Below, piece by piece: positions 18,709 through 27,548 of a stretch of DNA of 60,839 bases. The stretch lies in contig CANKAT010000010.1 of the NCBI GenBank assembly GCA_947479815.1, positions 1 to 60,839 of the forward strand. The letters run 5' to 3'. A program made the position numbers and the translations under genes. This stretch comes from Sphingobacteriaceae bacterium (lineage in GTDB: Bacteria > Bacteroidota > Bacteroidia > Sphingobacteriales > Sphingobacteriaceae). Below the pieces are notes generated by a model that was given only the letters and a program-made list of their open reading frames with translations, did no database searches and was not told the origin of the DNA. Numbering within the stretch: position 1 is the stretch's first letter; each line of letters begins with the position of its first letter.

Positions 18709-18744
18709 CTCCTTTTTCCGATATTAAATCGGACTGCAAAGGTA
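18709..18744 (-). promoter_or_regulatory. rpsA promoter and leader: -7 box, 5' hairpin and AGGAG element
   Basis: On the minus strand the -7 box TACCTTTG lies at 18737-18744. Immediately after the expected start of transcription is a 6-bp hairpin (TCCGAT at 18728-18733 as its minus-strand arm, partner 18717-18722, 5-nt loop). Then comes AGGAG (18709-18713), 12 nt before the ATG. The -33 match is poor (TGTT about 22 bp upstream). A Shine-Dalgarno-like element is unusual in this window. Confidence 0.55.
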
Positions 18745-19013
18745 GAAAAATTCATTTTTATTAAAAAACATTTTATGCTTTATTTTCAATTAATTAAATA
18801 CAGAACTTGCTGATACTAATCACTTTATTAAAAAATGTATATTCATCTAGCATATTCGAACATTTTATACTGTGAATATGTATTTTTGACTGCATTTTAT
18901 GAATCCGTATAAGCTTAAAATAATACATCAATCATCCCATTTGAATAAATAAGAAGTGGTTAAATCATAAACAGATGAAGATTATAATTCTGAGAAGTGG
19001 TTCAATGATTTAA
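18745..19013. other. Rest of the gap between rpsA and cmk
   Basis: With the rpsA leader this gap totals 317 bp. The remaining part is AT-rich with no credible frame, RNA gene or strong hairpin. cmk ends at 19014 without a clear terminator, so read-through from cmk into rpsA is possible. Confidence 0.5.
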
Positions 19014-19694
19014 TTATTTTTTCGATAGGAGTGGTTTGATATATCGAATAGCAAATTCCAGTTGCTGTGTTTCATCAATATGGCTATTATCTAATACCAC
19101 GGCGTCTACTGCCTGAATCAAAGGACTTTCCTCTCTGGTGGTGTCTTGGTAGTCACGTTTAGCAAGATTTTCAAAAATATCTTCCATATTAACCTTTTCA
19201 CCCTTACTGATTAGTTCATTATATCTTCTTTCTGCCCTGATCTGAGGGTCAGCGGTCATGAATAATTTTAGATCTGCATTCGGGAATACAACCGTTCCAA
19301 TATCGCGTCCATCCATTACAATATTGCCTGATCTGCCCATTCTTTGCTGTTGTTTCACCATTTCAATGCGAACATCTTTGATCGCACTAACTGTACTTAC
19401 TTTATCAGCAACAGGCATCTGACGTATTTCTTTCGAAACGTCTTCGCTATTTAAAGTAATTAATGTTTGAGTTTCTGATGTCTGAAAATCAATCTGGATT
19501 TTACTCAATGCATCTATTACCGATTCCTGATGCTTTAAATCAATGTTATGTCTAAGAAAAAATAGGGTTACAGCCCTGTACATTGCTCCGCTATCAATAT
19601 AGATGAAGTTTAGTTTTTTTGCCAGGGCTTTAGCCAAGGTACTTTTACCGCATGAAGAATATCCGTCAATGGCTACAACAATATTTTTGCTCAT
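19014..19694 (-). CDS. cmk: Cytidylate kinase
   Basis: The 226-residue enzyme phosphorylates CMP/dCMP with ATP. The P-loop DGYSSCGKSTLAKAL lies at about 9-23, and DGRDIGTVVFPNADLK (about 109-124) is the Cmk signature. It is followed on the same strand by rpsA, a widespread cmk-rpsA order. A -7 box ends 5 nt before the ATG, suggesting a leaderless message. Confidence 0.96.
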   Translation of the reverse strand: MSKNIVVAIDGYSSCGKSTLAKALAKKLNFIYIDSGAMYRAVTLFFLRHNIDLKHQESVIDALSKIQIDFQTSETQTLITLNSEDVSKEIRQMPVADKVSTVSAIKDVRIEMVKQQQRMGRSGNIVMDGRDIGTVVFPNADLKLFMTADPQIRAERRYNELISKGEKVNMEDIFENLAKRDYQDTTREESPLIQAVDAVVLDNSHIDETQQLEFAIRYIKPLLSKK

Positions 19695-19699
19695 CGCTA

Positions 19700-19707
19700 C
19701 AAAAATA
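19700..19707 (-). promoter_or_regulatory. -7 box of cmk, close to the start codon
   Basis: TATTTTTG on the minus strand is an exact TAnnTTTG match whose final G lies 5 nt before the cmk ATG. No -33 TTTG was found at the usual distance. Confidence 0.45.
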
Positions 19708-19767
19708 GGATTTGCATTGGATATCTTATAAAAGACTTTACATGGATTCGCTTAATTTTCTATTGAT

Positions 19768-19775
19768 TATTTTTG
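19768..19775 (+). promoter_or_regulatory. -7 box of arfB, close to the start codon
   Basis: TATTTTTG is an exact TAnnTTTG match ending 3 nt before the ATG at 19779. It makes the TTG at 19773 an unlikely start, since that codon is part of the box. No clear -33 element was seen. Confidence 0.45.
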
Positions 19776-19778
19776 TGC

Positions 19779-20189
19779 ATGACATTTTCTAAACAGGAAC
19801 TTTTGAAGGAAATAACATTCCGGACTTCAAGAAGCGGGGGTAAGGGTGGACAGAATGTGAATAAAGTATCAAGCAAGGTTGAACTTAATATAAATATTAG
19901 GTCGTCATCGCATTTTACTGAAGAAGAGAAGGAATTGTTAGTTCAAAAACTTTCCAACCGTATCAATTCAGAGGGAGTACTGCAGGTTGTTACAGAAGAG
20001 GAGAGAAGTCAGTTGCATAATAAAGAAAAGAGTTTGGATAAGCTTATTGTTCTTCTAAAGAAGGCATTATACAAGCCAAAGCCAAGAAAAATAAGCAAGC
20101 CCAAAAGATCAGCAATTGAAAAACGTTTAAAATCAAAGCAATTAACAGCTTTAAAAAAAATGAGCCGAAGAGGTAATTTTAATGATTAG
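19779..20189 (+). CDS. arfB: Peptidyl-tRNA hydrolase ArfB (ribosome rescue)
   Basis: The 136-residue protein starting at ATG 19779 has the release-factor catalytic loop GGKGGQNVNKVSSKVEL near residues 20-36, with GGQ as the catalytic triplet, and a Lys/Arg-rich C-terminal tail (KPKPRKISKPKRSAIEKRL). This is the ArfB/YaeJ/ICT1 layout, in which the basic tail enters the empty mRNA channel of a stalled ribosome and GGQ hydrolyses the peptidyl-tRNA. It has no codon-recognition domain, unlike RF1/RF2. It diverges from cmk and converges on the lpxR-like gene with only 17 bp between stops. Confidence 0.93.
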   Translation: MTFSKQELLKEITFRTSRSGGKGGQNVNKVSSKVELNINIRSSSHFTEEEKELLVQKLSNRINSEGVLQVVTEEERSQLHNKEKSLDKLIVLLKKALYKPKPRKISKPKRSAIEKRLKSKQLTALKKMSRRGNFND

Positions 20190-20206
20190 ATCAATACGGA
20201 TCAGAT

Positions 20207-21172
20207 CTAGTTTAATCTATAATACAATGCAATCGAACCAAATTGATCTGACTTTGCTATACTTTCCACTTCTCTAGTCTTTAATATTATTGAAAAATCG
20301 GCAGTAAATCGGTTTTGCGAATAAATTGCACCTACCTGCTGACTGAAAACAACTGGCTTTATATCAAAAACAACTGGCCCTTTATCTTTTATGAAGAGGC
20401 CACCCTGAATCGTGGCGTCGTATGCGATATAATTCAACATGGGCTTTGCATAAATAAAGAATTCTTTATTTTGTTGATTCTTTTGAGCATTATTAGTTGA
20501 AAGCCTGCTTTGCAAACTTGCTGAATTATACAATGGATTTATAGCTCCGGTTCGGAACATGATACCAATGCCGGCTCCTGAAAAAGTGTTTCCAATATTA
20601 ACATAAGAGTTAGCTGATAAATCAAGCTTGCCCGAGTTTGAACGATTGATTAAATAGTTATATTCTGCAGTTGCGTTTATGGCTAGTTCGTTTTTTACCT
20701 GCCACTGCCATCCACTAATCTTGTAAAACCCAAAACTATTGTGCATTAATTCTTGTGCTTCTTTTGCCAGAGCGGATGGTCCAATGGTTCCAGACTGCAA
20801 ACTCAGCCTTAGATTATTCTCTGAATTGTACAATAGATTAAGAGCGACTCCGGCATGTAAATACCCGGCAAAGGGGCGATCAACATAGACAACATCCAAG
20901 ATGCTTCCCGATTGAGGATTGAATATTTTTTGACCTGCTTCAAATTCTAGGATCATTTTATTGAGTTTTTTGTTTCTCAATTTGCTTTGATCCAGTGCAG
21001 TTCGGAAGCTTAGTAATATGCCGTTGGTATAATATCGGTCTTTTCCTCTTGCAAGGTAGGAGTCGTTTTCACTTCTGAATCCAAATTCGCTTTTGTAAGT
21101 ATTGGTTTGAGCCTCTGAAAAAAAACCCGATAGACAAATGAAAAGAGTAAATAATACGATATTTTTTTTCAC
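20207..21172 (-). CDS. LpxR-family (DUF2219) outer-membrane lipid A deacylase-like protein
   Basis: The 321-residue protein starts with GTG and has a signal peptide (MKKNIVLFTLFICLSGFFSEAQ). Mature residues begin with the family hallmark FGFRSENDSYL...DRYYTNGILLSFR, where the Asn-Asp pair matches active-site residues of Salmonella LpxR. The remainder alternates like a beta-barrel. LpxR removes the 3'-acyloxyacyl chain of lipid A from the outer leaflet. Activity in this protein is unproven; many Bacteroidota DUF2219 proteins are uncharacterised. It is alone on its strand, 233 bp downstream of lon. Confidence 0.85.
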   Translation of the reverse strand: MKKNIVLFTLFICLSGFFSEAQTNTYKSEFGFRSENDSYLARGKDRYYTNGILLSFRTALDQSKLRNKKLNKMILEFEAGQKIFNPQSGSILDVVYVDRPFAGYLHAGVALNLLYNSENNLRLSLQSGTIGPSALAKEAQELMHNSFGFYKISGWQWQVKNELAINATAEYNYLINRSNSGKLDLSANSYVNIGNTFSGAGIGIMFRTGAINPLYNSASLQSRLSTNNAQKNQQNKEFFIYAKPMLNYIAYDATIQGGLFIKDKGPVVFDIKPVVFSQQVGAIYSQNRFTADFSIILKTREVESIAKSDQFGSIALYYRLN

Positions 21173-21405
21173 TTATTCTACAATTTTGGAAGGTTTATTT
21201 GAAAATTCAATCTGTTAAACTTCGTATTTTTTTCAGTTCTGAAGAAGTTGTACCGAATTCCAAACCTTTCAAATGTAAGCTTAAAAAGAATAAAACAAGG
21301 GTTAATACTACAGTGTATTTTATTCTCATCGTACTTTAATTTTGGATTTTTTAGTATTTTAATTAGAATAACATAAATATACAACCAAAATTGCATCTAT
21401 TGATT

Positions 21406-23883
21406 TTAAGGAACTTCAGCAATTACTGGACTCCTTACTACTAAATCAATAGCATCTTTTACTTTGTCTTTGCTTAGTGCAATATCTATAACTTCTTTCA
21501 TTTCACTAACATAATGGAAGCTTAGGTCTTTAATATAATCCTCTTTAATCTCTAGAATGTCTTTCATATTAGATTTTGAAAGAATTATATCCTTAATATT
21601 CGCTCTTTTTGCAGCTAAAATTTTTTCCTTAATTCCGCCCACAGGTAATACCTTTCCACGAAGTGTGATTTCTCCGGTCATAGCGAGGTGGGATTTAACT
21701 TTACGCTGGGTAAATGCAGATGTCAAAGCTGTTAACATGGTAATTCCTGCTGAAGGTCCGTCTTTTGGTGTTGCACCTGCCGGAACGTGTACATGTACAT
21801 CCCATTGATCAAACAAGCGGAAATCAATATTGAATTTGGATGCATTGGCACGTAAATAAGCCATTGCTATTGTTGCAGACTCTTTCATTACCTCTCCTAG
21901 ATTACCGGTAAGTGATAATTTCCCTTTTCCTGGGCTTAAACTTGCTTCGATAAATAGGATATCTCCTCCTACCTGCGTCCAAGCTAGTCCGGTAACTACA
22001 CCTGCAACCTCATTCCCTTCATACAAGTCTTTATCATATATTGGCGGGCCAAGAATAGTTTCTACATCTGTCTTGCTAACAGTAGGATTGTATTCTACAT
22101 CCATTGCAATTTTGGTTGCAATACCACGAACCAGCGATCCGATTTTTTTCTCAAGTCCTCTAACTCCAGATTCGCGGGTATAATCTTCGATGACTTTCTC
22201 AATAGCATTTGTTTTTAAAGAGATGTCTTTAGATTTAATTCCATGCTGTTCACGTTGTTTGGGTAGTAAATGTCGTTTCGCAATTTCAATTTTCTCTTCA
22301 ATAGTATAGCCACTTACTTCAATAATCTCCATTCGGTCTAATAATGCTGGTTGAATAGAGCTCAATGAATTTGCTGTTGCAATAAACATCACACTCGACA
22401 GATCATAATCTACCTCCACGTAATGGTCATAAAATGCATTGTTTTGTTCAGGATCAAGCACTTCAAGCAGGGCAGAGGATGGATCTCCCCTGAAATCATT
22501 CCCAACCTTATCTATTTCATCAAGAACAAATACAGGGTTTGAGGTGCCTGCCTTTTTTATTGACTGGATAATCCTTCCGGGCATAGCGCCAATATAGGTT
22601 TTGCGATGCCCCCTGATTTCTGCTTCATCTCTTATTCCACCTAAAGCCATTCTGACATATTTTCTGCCCAATGCTTTGGCAACAGATTTTCCTAAGGATG
22701 TTTTTCCAACCCCTGGAGGACCCACTAAACAAAGTATTGGGGCCTTCATGTTATGTTTTAGTTTTAAAACAGCCAGATACTCAATGATCCGCTGTTTTAC
22801 TTTCTCAAGTCCATAATGATCTTTTTCAAGTACTTTTTCGGCTCTTTTTAAATCAAAATTATCTTTGGTGAAATCATTCCATGGTAGATCCAGAAGTAAT
22901 TCCAGATAGTTGATTTGAATAGAATAATCAGCTGCTGCAGGGTTCATTCTAGATAATTTTTCAATTTCCTTGTTAAAATGAGTGGCTGCGTCTTTACTCC
23001 ATTTTTTTCTAGTAGCTCTTAACCTTAAATTTTCTATTTCCAGATCGGGCGAATTTCCACCAAGCTCCTCTTGAATAGTTTTTAATTGCTGATTTAAAAA
23101 ATAATCTCTTTGCTGTTTATCTAGATCAACTCTAACTTTTGATTGAATCTGATTTTTGAGCTCCTGCATTTGAAGTTCTTGTGTTAAATGGCCTAAAACC
23201 ATTTTTGCACGCTCATGCAGGTTGACAACCTCCAGCATTTGCTGTTTCGAGGCCACATCTGCATTCATGTTGGAAGAGATAAAATTGATCAGGAACGATG
23301 AACTTTCAATGTTTTTTATTGCTATACCAGCCTCGCTCGGAATATTAGGAGAAAGTTGTATAATTTCCATCGCCAACTCCTTGATTGAAGCCATAAGTGC
23401 TTTAAACTCTTTGTCAGTTTTTGGGCGAACTTCTTCAAATTTCTGTATGCTTGACTTGATGTATGGATCACTTTGGACCTCTTCATTGAGTCTGAAACGC
23501 TGTTTGCCCTGAATGATTACAGTTGTATTTCCATCAGGCATTTGTAACATCTTAATAATGAGCGCTACGGTTCCAACCTGATTCAATTGTTCAAAAGTTG
23601 GATCTTCAATACCCACATCACGCTGAGAAACAACCCCAATGATTCTGTCGCCACGGTAGGCATCTTTTATTAATTTGATGGATTTGTCTCTTCCAACTGT
23701 TATTGGAATAACAACACCAGGAAATAAAACGGTATTTCTTAAAGGCAGAATCGACAAAATGTCGGGTGTCTGTTCATTGTTCATTTCCTCCTCATCCTCC
23801 TGAGACATCAGTGGAAAGAACTCAGTATCTTCATTTATTAAGGGCAAAGTACGGTTAAAGTCAAAGTTGTCGTAGTTACTCAT
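21406..23883 (-). CDS. lon: ATP-dependent Lon protease
   Basis: The 825-residue protein has an N-terminal LON substrate domain (about 40-240), a coiled-coil region, an AAA+ module with Walker [14 protein letters not shown] and Walker [12 protein letters not shown], and a C-terminal protease domain with DGPSAGITM (catalytic Ser) and the partner Lys in [17 protein letters not shown]. It degrades misfolded and regulatory proteins in the cytoplasm. The length is normal. I found no exact -7 box upstream; the 317-bp leader side instead holds a direct repeat (24011-24032) and a small TTCAGG/CCTGAA hairpin. Confidence 0.98.
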   Translation of the reverse strand: MSNYDNFDFNRTLPLINEDTEFFPLMSQEDEEEMNNEQTPDILSILPLRNTVLFPGVVIPITVGRDKSIKLIKDAYRGDRIIGVVSQRDVGIEDPTFEQLNQVGTVALIIKMLQMPDGNTTVIIQGKQRFRLNEEVQSDPYIKSSIQKFEEVRPKTDKEFKALMASIKELAMEIIQLSPNIPSEAGIAIKNIESSSFLINFISSNMNADVASKQQMLEVVNLHERAKMVLGHLTQELQMQELKNQIQSKVRVDLDKQQRDYFLNQQLKTIQEELGGNSPDLEIENLRLRATRKKWSKDAATHFNKEIEKLSRMNPAAADYSIQINYLELLLDLPWNDFTKDNFDLKRAEKVLEKDHYGLEKVKQRIIEYLAVLKLKHNMKAPILCLVGPPGVGKTSLGKSVAKALGRKYVRMALGGIRDEAEIRGHRKTYIGAMPGRIIQSIKKAGTSNPVFVLDEIDKVGNDFRGDPSSALLEVLDPEQNNAFYDHYVEVDYDLSSVMFIATANSLSSIQPALLDRMEIIEVSGYTIEEKIEIAKRHLLPKQREQHGIKSKDISLKTNAIEKVIEDYTRESGVRGLEKKIGSLVRGIATKIAMDVEYNPTVSKTDVETILGPPIYDKDLYEGNEVAGVVTGLAWTQVGGDILFIEASLSPGKGKLSLTGNLGEVMKESATIAMAYLRANASKFNIDFRLFDQWDVHVHVPAGATPKDGPSAGITMLTALTSAFTQRKVKSHLAMTGEITLRGKVLPVGGIKEKILAAKRANIKDIILSKSNMKDILEIKEDYIKDLSFHYVSEMKEVIDIALSKDKVKDAIDLVVRSPVIAEVP

Positions 23884-24010
23884 CTATATCTTTATAACGT
23901 CATAATGACAGTTGTTTTTTTTTCAGGCTTTAAAATAACCTGAATATTAAAAGTGCAAGGTATGTGCCAATTCTCTTTCTTGATTGAAATAGTCAGTTTC
24001 AATTATTTTT

Positions 24011-24032
24011 ACCGACAATTCTACCGACAATT
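24011..24032. repeat. Direct repeat ACCGACAATT x2
   Basis: Two exact 10-bp copies (24011-24020 and 24023-24032) are spaced 12 bp start to start, about one helix turn. They lie about 130 bp upstream of lon and 170 bp upstream of the TPR gene. This could be an operator for a tandem-binding regulator. Confidence 0.5.
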
Positions 24033-24168
24033 TTCCTCTTGTAATTGACAGTAAAAAATTAAAGATTTCCTTTTTCGGTTTATTAATGACATGATGAAAT
24101 CATCGATCATTTTAAAATTGAAGTCTTCAGTTTTGTTCAAATAACAATTTCTTTTTTCTTCTGTTTTA

Positions 24169-24176
24169 TAAATTTG
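24169..24176 (+). promoter_or_regulatory. -7 box of the 24.2-kb TPR gene
   Basis: TAAATTTG is an exact match to TAnnTTTG, 24 nt before the ATG at 24201. The -33 region has only a partial TTT match. Confidence 0.5.
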
Positions 24177-24200
24177 TACATTTAAAATAATATACACGCT

Positions 24201-24854
24201 ATGTCGTTCTTAAATCAAAATAATTTTCCCCCAATTCAAATGAGATTATTCTTAGGTTTATTTTTATTGCTTTTAACTGCGGATATTGTATTCGCTCAAA
24301 CATCTTACCATAAAATGGGGCAAAAAGCCCTGATTGACGGAAATTTTAAAGCAGCTGTTTCAAATCTTGAAAAGGCTCTTGCTACAGATTCTTCAGATGT
24401 AAATACACTGTATATGCTGGGATATTCATATTATCATTCTGCCAGTTATAAATTAGCTGTAAATACCTTTAATAGACTTATTTCACTAAAACCTAATGAG
24501 AATAGTGCTTATTACTACAGGGGTAAAGCTAGAAATATCATGGCAAATGACACAAAAGGTATTTCAAATGCTGATCGTGAAAAATTGCTTCTTTCATGTA
24601 TAAAAGATTTCTCTCGTGCCATTGAATTGAATGCTGAAGATGTTAAACTTTATCAAAACAGAGCAGTTGCCTATAGAGATTACGGGGTATTAAAAGGCCA
24701 AAAAATTCCAAATTTTTACGATAAAAATAAAGCCACTAACTCATTCAGGGCTTGTATTTCTGATTTTGAAAAAGTATTGTCAATTACTCCTGATCGAAGA
24801 GATATTGTAACCCAATTAGCAGATGCAAAATCGTATATGCAAAATTTGAAATAA
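24201..24854 (+). CDS. Secreted tetratricopeptide-repeat protein
   Basis: The 217-residue protein has a hydrophobic signal segment ending LTADIVFAQ (around residue 33). An alternative ATG at 24240 would give a more usual signal peptide starting MRLFLGLF. The mature part is three to four TPR units (for example ALIDGNFKAAVSNLEKALATD, TLYMLGYSYYHSASYKLAVNTF and the DFSRAIELN repeat). It should act as a periplasmic protein-protein scaffold; no specific partner is apparent. It is monocistronic, with a -7 box upstream and a strong terminator 22 bp after the stop. Confidence 0.85.
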   Translation: MSFLNQNNFPPIQMRLFLGLFLLLLTADIVFAQTSYHKMGQKALIDGNFKAAVSNLEKALATDSSDVNTLYMLGYSYYHSASYKLAVNTFNRLISLKPNENSAYYYRGKARNIMANDTKGISNADREKLLLSCIKDFSRAIELNAEDVKLYQNRAVAYRDYGVLKGQKIPNFYDKNKATNSFRACISDFEKVLSITPDRRDIVTQLADAKSYMQNLK

Positions 24855-24875
24855 TTTCTCTGAAATTTTTATTTG

Positions 24876-24905
24876 AAGCCCGGCTATGTCCGGGTTTTCT
24901 TTTTT
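24876..24905 (+). terminator. Intrinsic terminator after the TPR gene
   Basis: AAGCCCGG-CTATGT-CCGGGTTT (24876-24897, one G-T wobble) is followed by CTTTTTT. A GC-rich 5-bp core and a T-run make this convincing. Confidence 0.85.
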
Positions 24906-24943
24906 AAGAATATTTGAAGATATTAGACTTTACAAATAATTCA

Positions 24944-25294
24944 ATGATTAGCTCAATTAGAAAATTTGAAAATCTACACATTGCCTGCTGGCTTATTAAA
25001 GATACCTGCTGGGTGATGGATATTCGTGTTTTGGGAATTATAATGATATTTCCTACGCTTTTCTTGGCTTTTTACATTACCTACAAGTTTAGAAATCTAT
25101 TGGCTGAATTCTACCATAATTTGGCGGTTTGCTTTTGGATAATGGCCAATACCATTTGGATGATCGGAGAATTTTACTTTGATGATGCTTTTCGGCCTTA
25201 TTCAATTGTGTTTTTTATTGCCGGACTGTTGCTTATTCTTTATTTCTATCTTTTTGTTCATAAAAAAACTAAAATTGATCCCGAAATAGTTTAG
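24944..25294 (+). CDS. Small membrane protein of unknown function
   Basis: I chose the ATG at 24944 (116 residues). There is a TTG 30 nt upstream, but it lies close to the preceding terminator. The protein is strongly hydrophobic with three to four predicted helices (around 25-46, 56-77 and 82-103) and a short Lys-rich cytoplasmic C-terminus. Trp and Phe are frequent. I do not recognise the family. Its last 4 bp overlap the end of the convergent lipoprotein gene, leaving no space for a terminator between them. Confidence 0.6.
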   Translation: MISSIRKFENLHIACWLIKDTCWVMDIRVLGIIMIFPTLFLAFYITYKFRNLLAEFYHNLAVCFWIMANTIWMIGEFYFDDAFRPYSIVFFIAGLLLILYFYLFVHKKTKIDPEIV

Positions 25295-25848
25295 TCTGAT
25301 TTCAATAAAACTCTTTTAGATTTTTTTTTTAGTAAAGCTTTAATTAGGTAGTTGTTTTTACCTATAAGTATTACTTTTTGGTATTTGTCAATGCTATAAG
25401 CTGAGTCTGGAATATAAATCAGTGTTTCTGTTGACTCATAAAGATAGTTTTTGCTCCTGTTTTTGATCAGAATATGCTTGAGTTTACTAGTTGAATCTAG
25501 TTTAATTCGGATCTCTCTGGTTCGCAAATTAGTATCAATAGCAAGGTATGCTATGGAGCTGCTATCTTTTATGATCCTATAACTATCCTTCCATGCGGCC
25601 TTATTGATATCAGATGCTGTAAAAAGGCTGAGCTCATTTTTCCAGTCAATTTGAATTCCTGCTTTTGTTTCTGAAAGCCCATTTTGAGTGATGGTTTTAT
25701 CAACAACAAAATGATTCTTGTTTAAGCGTATTGCTTCAGACTCGAAAAAACCTTTAATATCCTCAAAAGGAGCTTTAAAAGACTGCTCTGCTGCCGGTTT
25801 ACAAGAGGCTGTAATAAAAAACATCAAGAAAATTGAACGGTTTCTCAT
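25291..25848 (-). CDS. Predicted lipoprotein of unknown function
   Basis: The 185-residue protein has a short signal sequence ending in a lipobox-like FITASC (Cys at residue 16), so it is probably lipid-anchored in the periplasm or outer membrane. The rest is beta-rich and polar, with a very basic C-terminus (ALLKKKSKRVLLKSD). No family is recognised. Its ATG overlaps the gpmI stop (TAATG), so it is co-transcribed and translationally coupled with gpmI. That may be operon convenience rather than a shared function. Confidence 0.7.
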   Translation of the reverse strand: MRNRSIFLMFFITASCKPAAEQSFKAPFEDIKGFFESEAIRLNKNHFVVDKTITQNGLSETKAGIQIDWKNELSLFTASDINKAAWKDSYRIIKDSSSIAYLAIDTNLRTREIRIKLDSTSKLKHILIKNRSKNYLYESTETLIYIPDSAYSIDKYQKVILIGKNNYLIKALLKKKSKRVLLKSD

Positions 25849-27371
25849 TAGTATACCAGGATATCGCCAGTCATGATTTCAGGAGATGAAATATTCATGA
25901 GTTTAAGTATTGTTGGAGCAACATCGCCCAGCTTTCCATCATGAATATGCTTGTAATCCTTATCTATGAGTATGCAAGGAACTAAGTTTGTTGTATGTGC
26001 GGTATTTGGAGAGCCATCTGAATTAATCATGTAATCTGCATTGCCATGATCAGCCAGAATGATGAATGAATATCCATTTTTTACTCCGCACTCAACCACT
26101 TTCTGCAGACATTGGTCTACCGTTTCAACAGCGGTAACTACTGCATTAAAAACTCCCGTATGCCCAACCATATCAGGATTTGCGAAGTTCAAACAAACAA
26201 AATCAGGCCATCCATTTTCTAGTTCTGAACATATTGCATCAGCGATTTGTTTGGCACTCATTTCAGGTTGAAGATCATAAGTGGCAACTTTTGGTGAAGG
26301 AATAAGTATCCTTTTTTCATTGTTAAACTCTTTTTCTCTTCCTCCAGAAAAGAAAAAAGTAACATGAGGGTACTTCTCAGTCTCTGCAATACGAATCTGA
26401 TTTTTGTTATTTTTTTCAAGTACAGCACCTAAAGTATTATTCAAGTCATCTTTAGTAAAGATGACATGAACATTCTTAAAGGTTTCATCATAACTAGTCA
26501 TGGTGACATAGTACAGATTCAATGGATTCATATCAAACTCGGGAAATGCCTGTTGAGTTAAAACTGTGGTGATTTCCCTTCCTCTATCTGTGCGAAAATT
26601 GAAACAAATTACAACATCTCCTTCTTCAATTTTTCCAATAGGGAGACCATTATTACCAATTTTTACAATGGGTTGGATAAATTCATCACTTACGCCTTGC
26701 TCATATGAATGCTTTATACTGTCAGAAATATTATTGCTTGGATTCCCCGTACCATGAATCATCAGGTCATAAGCTAATTTAACACGTTCCCAGCGATTAT
26801 CTCGGTCCATGGCAAAATAACGACCTATTACAGATGCAATTTTACCTGATGAACCCTGTAAATGATCTTCCAGTTCCATGACGAATCGAAGACCTGAATT
26901 TGGGTCAGTATCACGACCATCCATAAAGGCGTGAATGAATATATTTTTAACTTGATTCGCTTTGGCGGCATCACATAAGCCTTTCAAATGATCGATATGA
27001 GAGTGCACACCTCCATTTGACAATAACCCAATAAAGTGTACATTTTTATTATTGCTGTTCGCATAATCAAATGCAGATTTTAAAACCGGATGATTTTCAA
27101 GTTCATTATCTTTTACAGCTTTATTGATCCTTCCCAATTCCTGGTAAACCACTCTGCCTGCACCCAAATTCATGTGCCCAACTTCGGAGTTGCCCATTTG
27201 CCCATCAGGCAGGCCAACCGCTAGGCCAGAGGCCTCGAGTTTAGAATTCGGATAGTTTTTGAGCAAATAGTCAAAAAAAGGAGTATTGGCAGCATTTACT
27301 GCATCAGATTTATCATGTTTCCCGTAGCCCCATCCATCAAGAATAAGTAGAATTGCTTTTTTATTTCCCAC
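25848..27371 (-). CDS. gpmI: 2,3-bisphosphoglycerate-independent phosphoglycerate mutase
   Basis: The roughly 507-residue Mn-dependent alkaline-phosphatase-superfamily enzyme interconverts 3- and 2-phosphoglycerate in glycolysis. ILLILDGWGYG near the N-terminus carries the first metal Asp, GQMGNSEVGHMNLGAGR the phosphoserine Ser, and LADHGNADYM the C-terminal metal ligands. I take the GTG at 27371 (then GNKKAILL) as the start. A GTG five codons upstream is also in frame, but that stretch contains a -7 box. Downstream is a coupled lipoprotein gene. Confidence 0.96.
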   Translation of the reverse strand: MGNKKAILLILDGWGYGKHDKSDAVNAANTPFFDYLLKNYPNSKLEASGLAVGLPDGQMGNSEVGHMNLGAGRVVYQELGRINKAVKDNELENHPVLKSAFDYANSNNKNVHFIGLLSNGGVHSHIDHLKGLCDAAKANQVKNIFIHAFMDGRDTDPNSGLRFVMELEDHLQGSSGKIASVIGRYFAMDRDNRWERVKLAYDLMIHGTGNPSNNISDSIKHSYEQGVSDEFIQPIVKIGNNGLPIGKIEEGDVVICFNFRTDRGREITTVLTQQAFPEFDMNPLNLYYVTMTSYDETFKNVHVIFTKDDLNNTLGAVLEKNNKNQIRIAETEKYPHVTFFFSGGREKEFNNEKRILIPSPKVATYDLQPEMSAKQIADAICSELENGWPDFVCLNFANPDMVGHTGVFNAVVTAVETVDQCLQKVVECGVKNGYSFIILADHGNADYMINSDGSPNTAHTTNLVPCILIDKDYKHIHDGKLGDVAPTILKLMNISSPEIMTGDILVY

Positions 27372-27375
27372 AATA

Positions 27376-27383
27376 CAAATATA
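27376..27383 (-). promoter_or_regulatory. -7 box of gpmI, next to the chosen start
   Basis: TATATTTG on the minus strand matches TAnnTTTG exactly and ends 4 nt before the GTG at 27371, implying a leaderless or nearly leaderless message. No good -33 match was seen. Confidence 0.45.
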
Positions 27384-27524
27384 CACTCACTGTTTAAAAT
27401 AAAATGTATTTTTTATAGTATAGAGTAATTGTTTCTAGATCTATAGCAAAGAAATTAGAGCTTTTCTTTTTTAAAGTGATCAGGATTGAACACAACAAAG
27501 AATAGATTTATTAATAAGTATTTC

Positions 27525-27532
27525 TATTTTTG
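27525..27532 (+). promoter_or_regulatory. -7 box of nadC
   Basis: TATTTTTG is an exact TAnnTTTG match, 16 nt before the nadC ATG. No clear -33 TTTG was found at 19-21 bp. Confidence 0.5.
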
Positions 27533-27548
27533 GGCTCAGCTGATTTAA

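Larger units (their letters stand above)
23884..24200. other. Divergent intergenic region between lon and a TPR gene
   Basis: No gene is seen in this 317-bp region. It holds a TTCAGG-N11-CCTGAA hairpin close to lon (about 23922-23944), a 12-bp-spaced direct repeat of ACCGACAATT (24011-24032) and a -7 box for the plus-strand TPR gene. Confidence 0.6.

Noticed and set aside
20187-20209. TAGATC/GATCTA hairpin between arfB and the lpxR-like gene as a shared terminator
   Set aside because: A 6-bp stem overlapping both stop codons, with no T-run; too weak to call.
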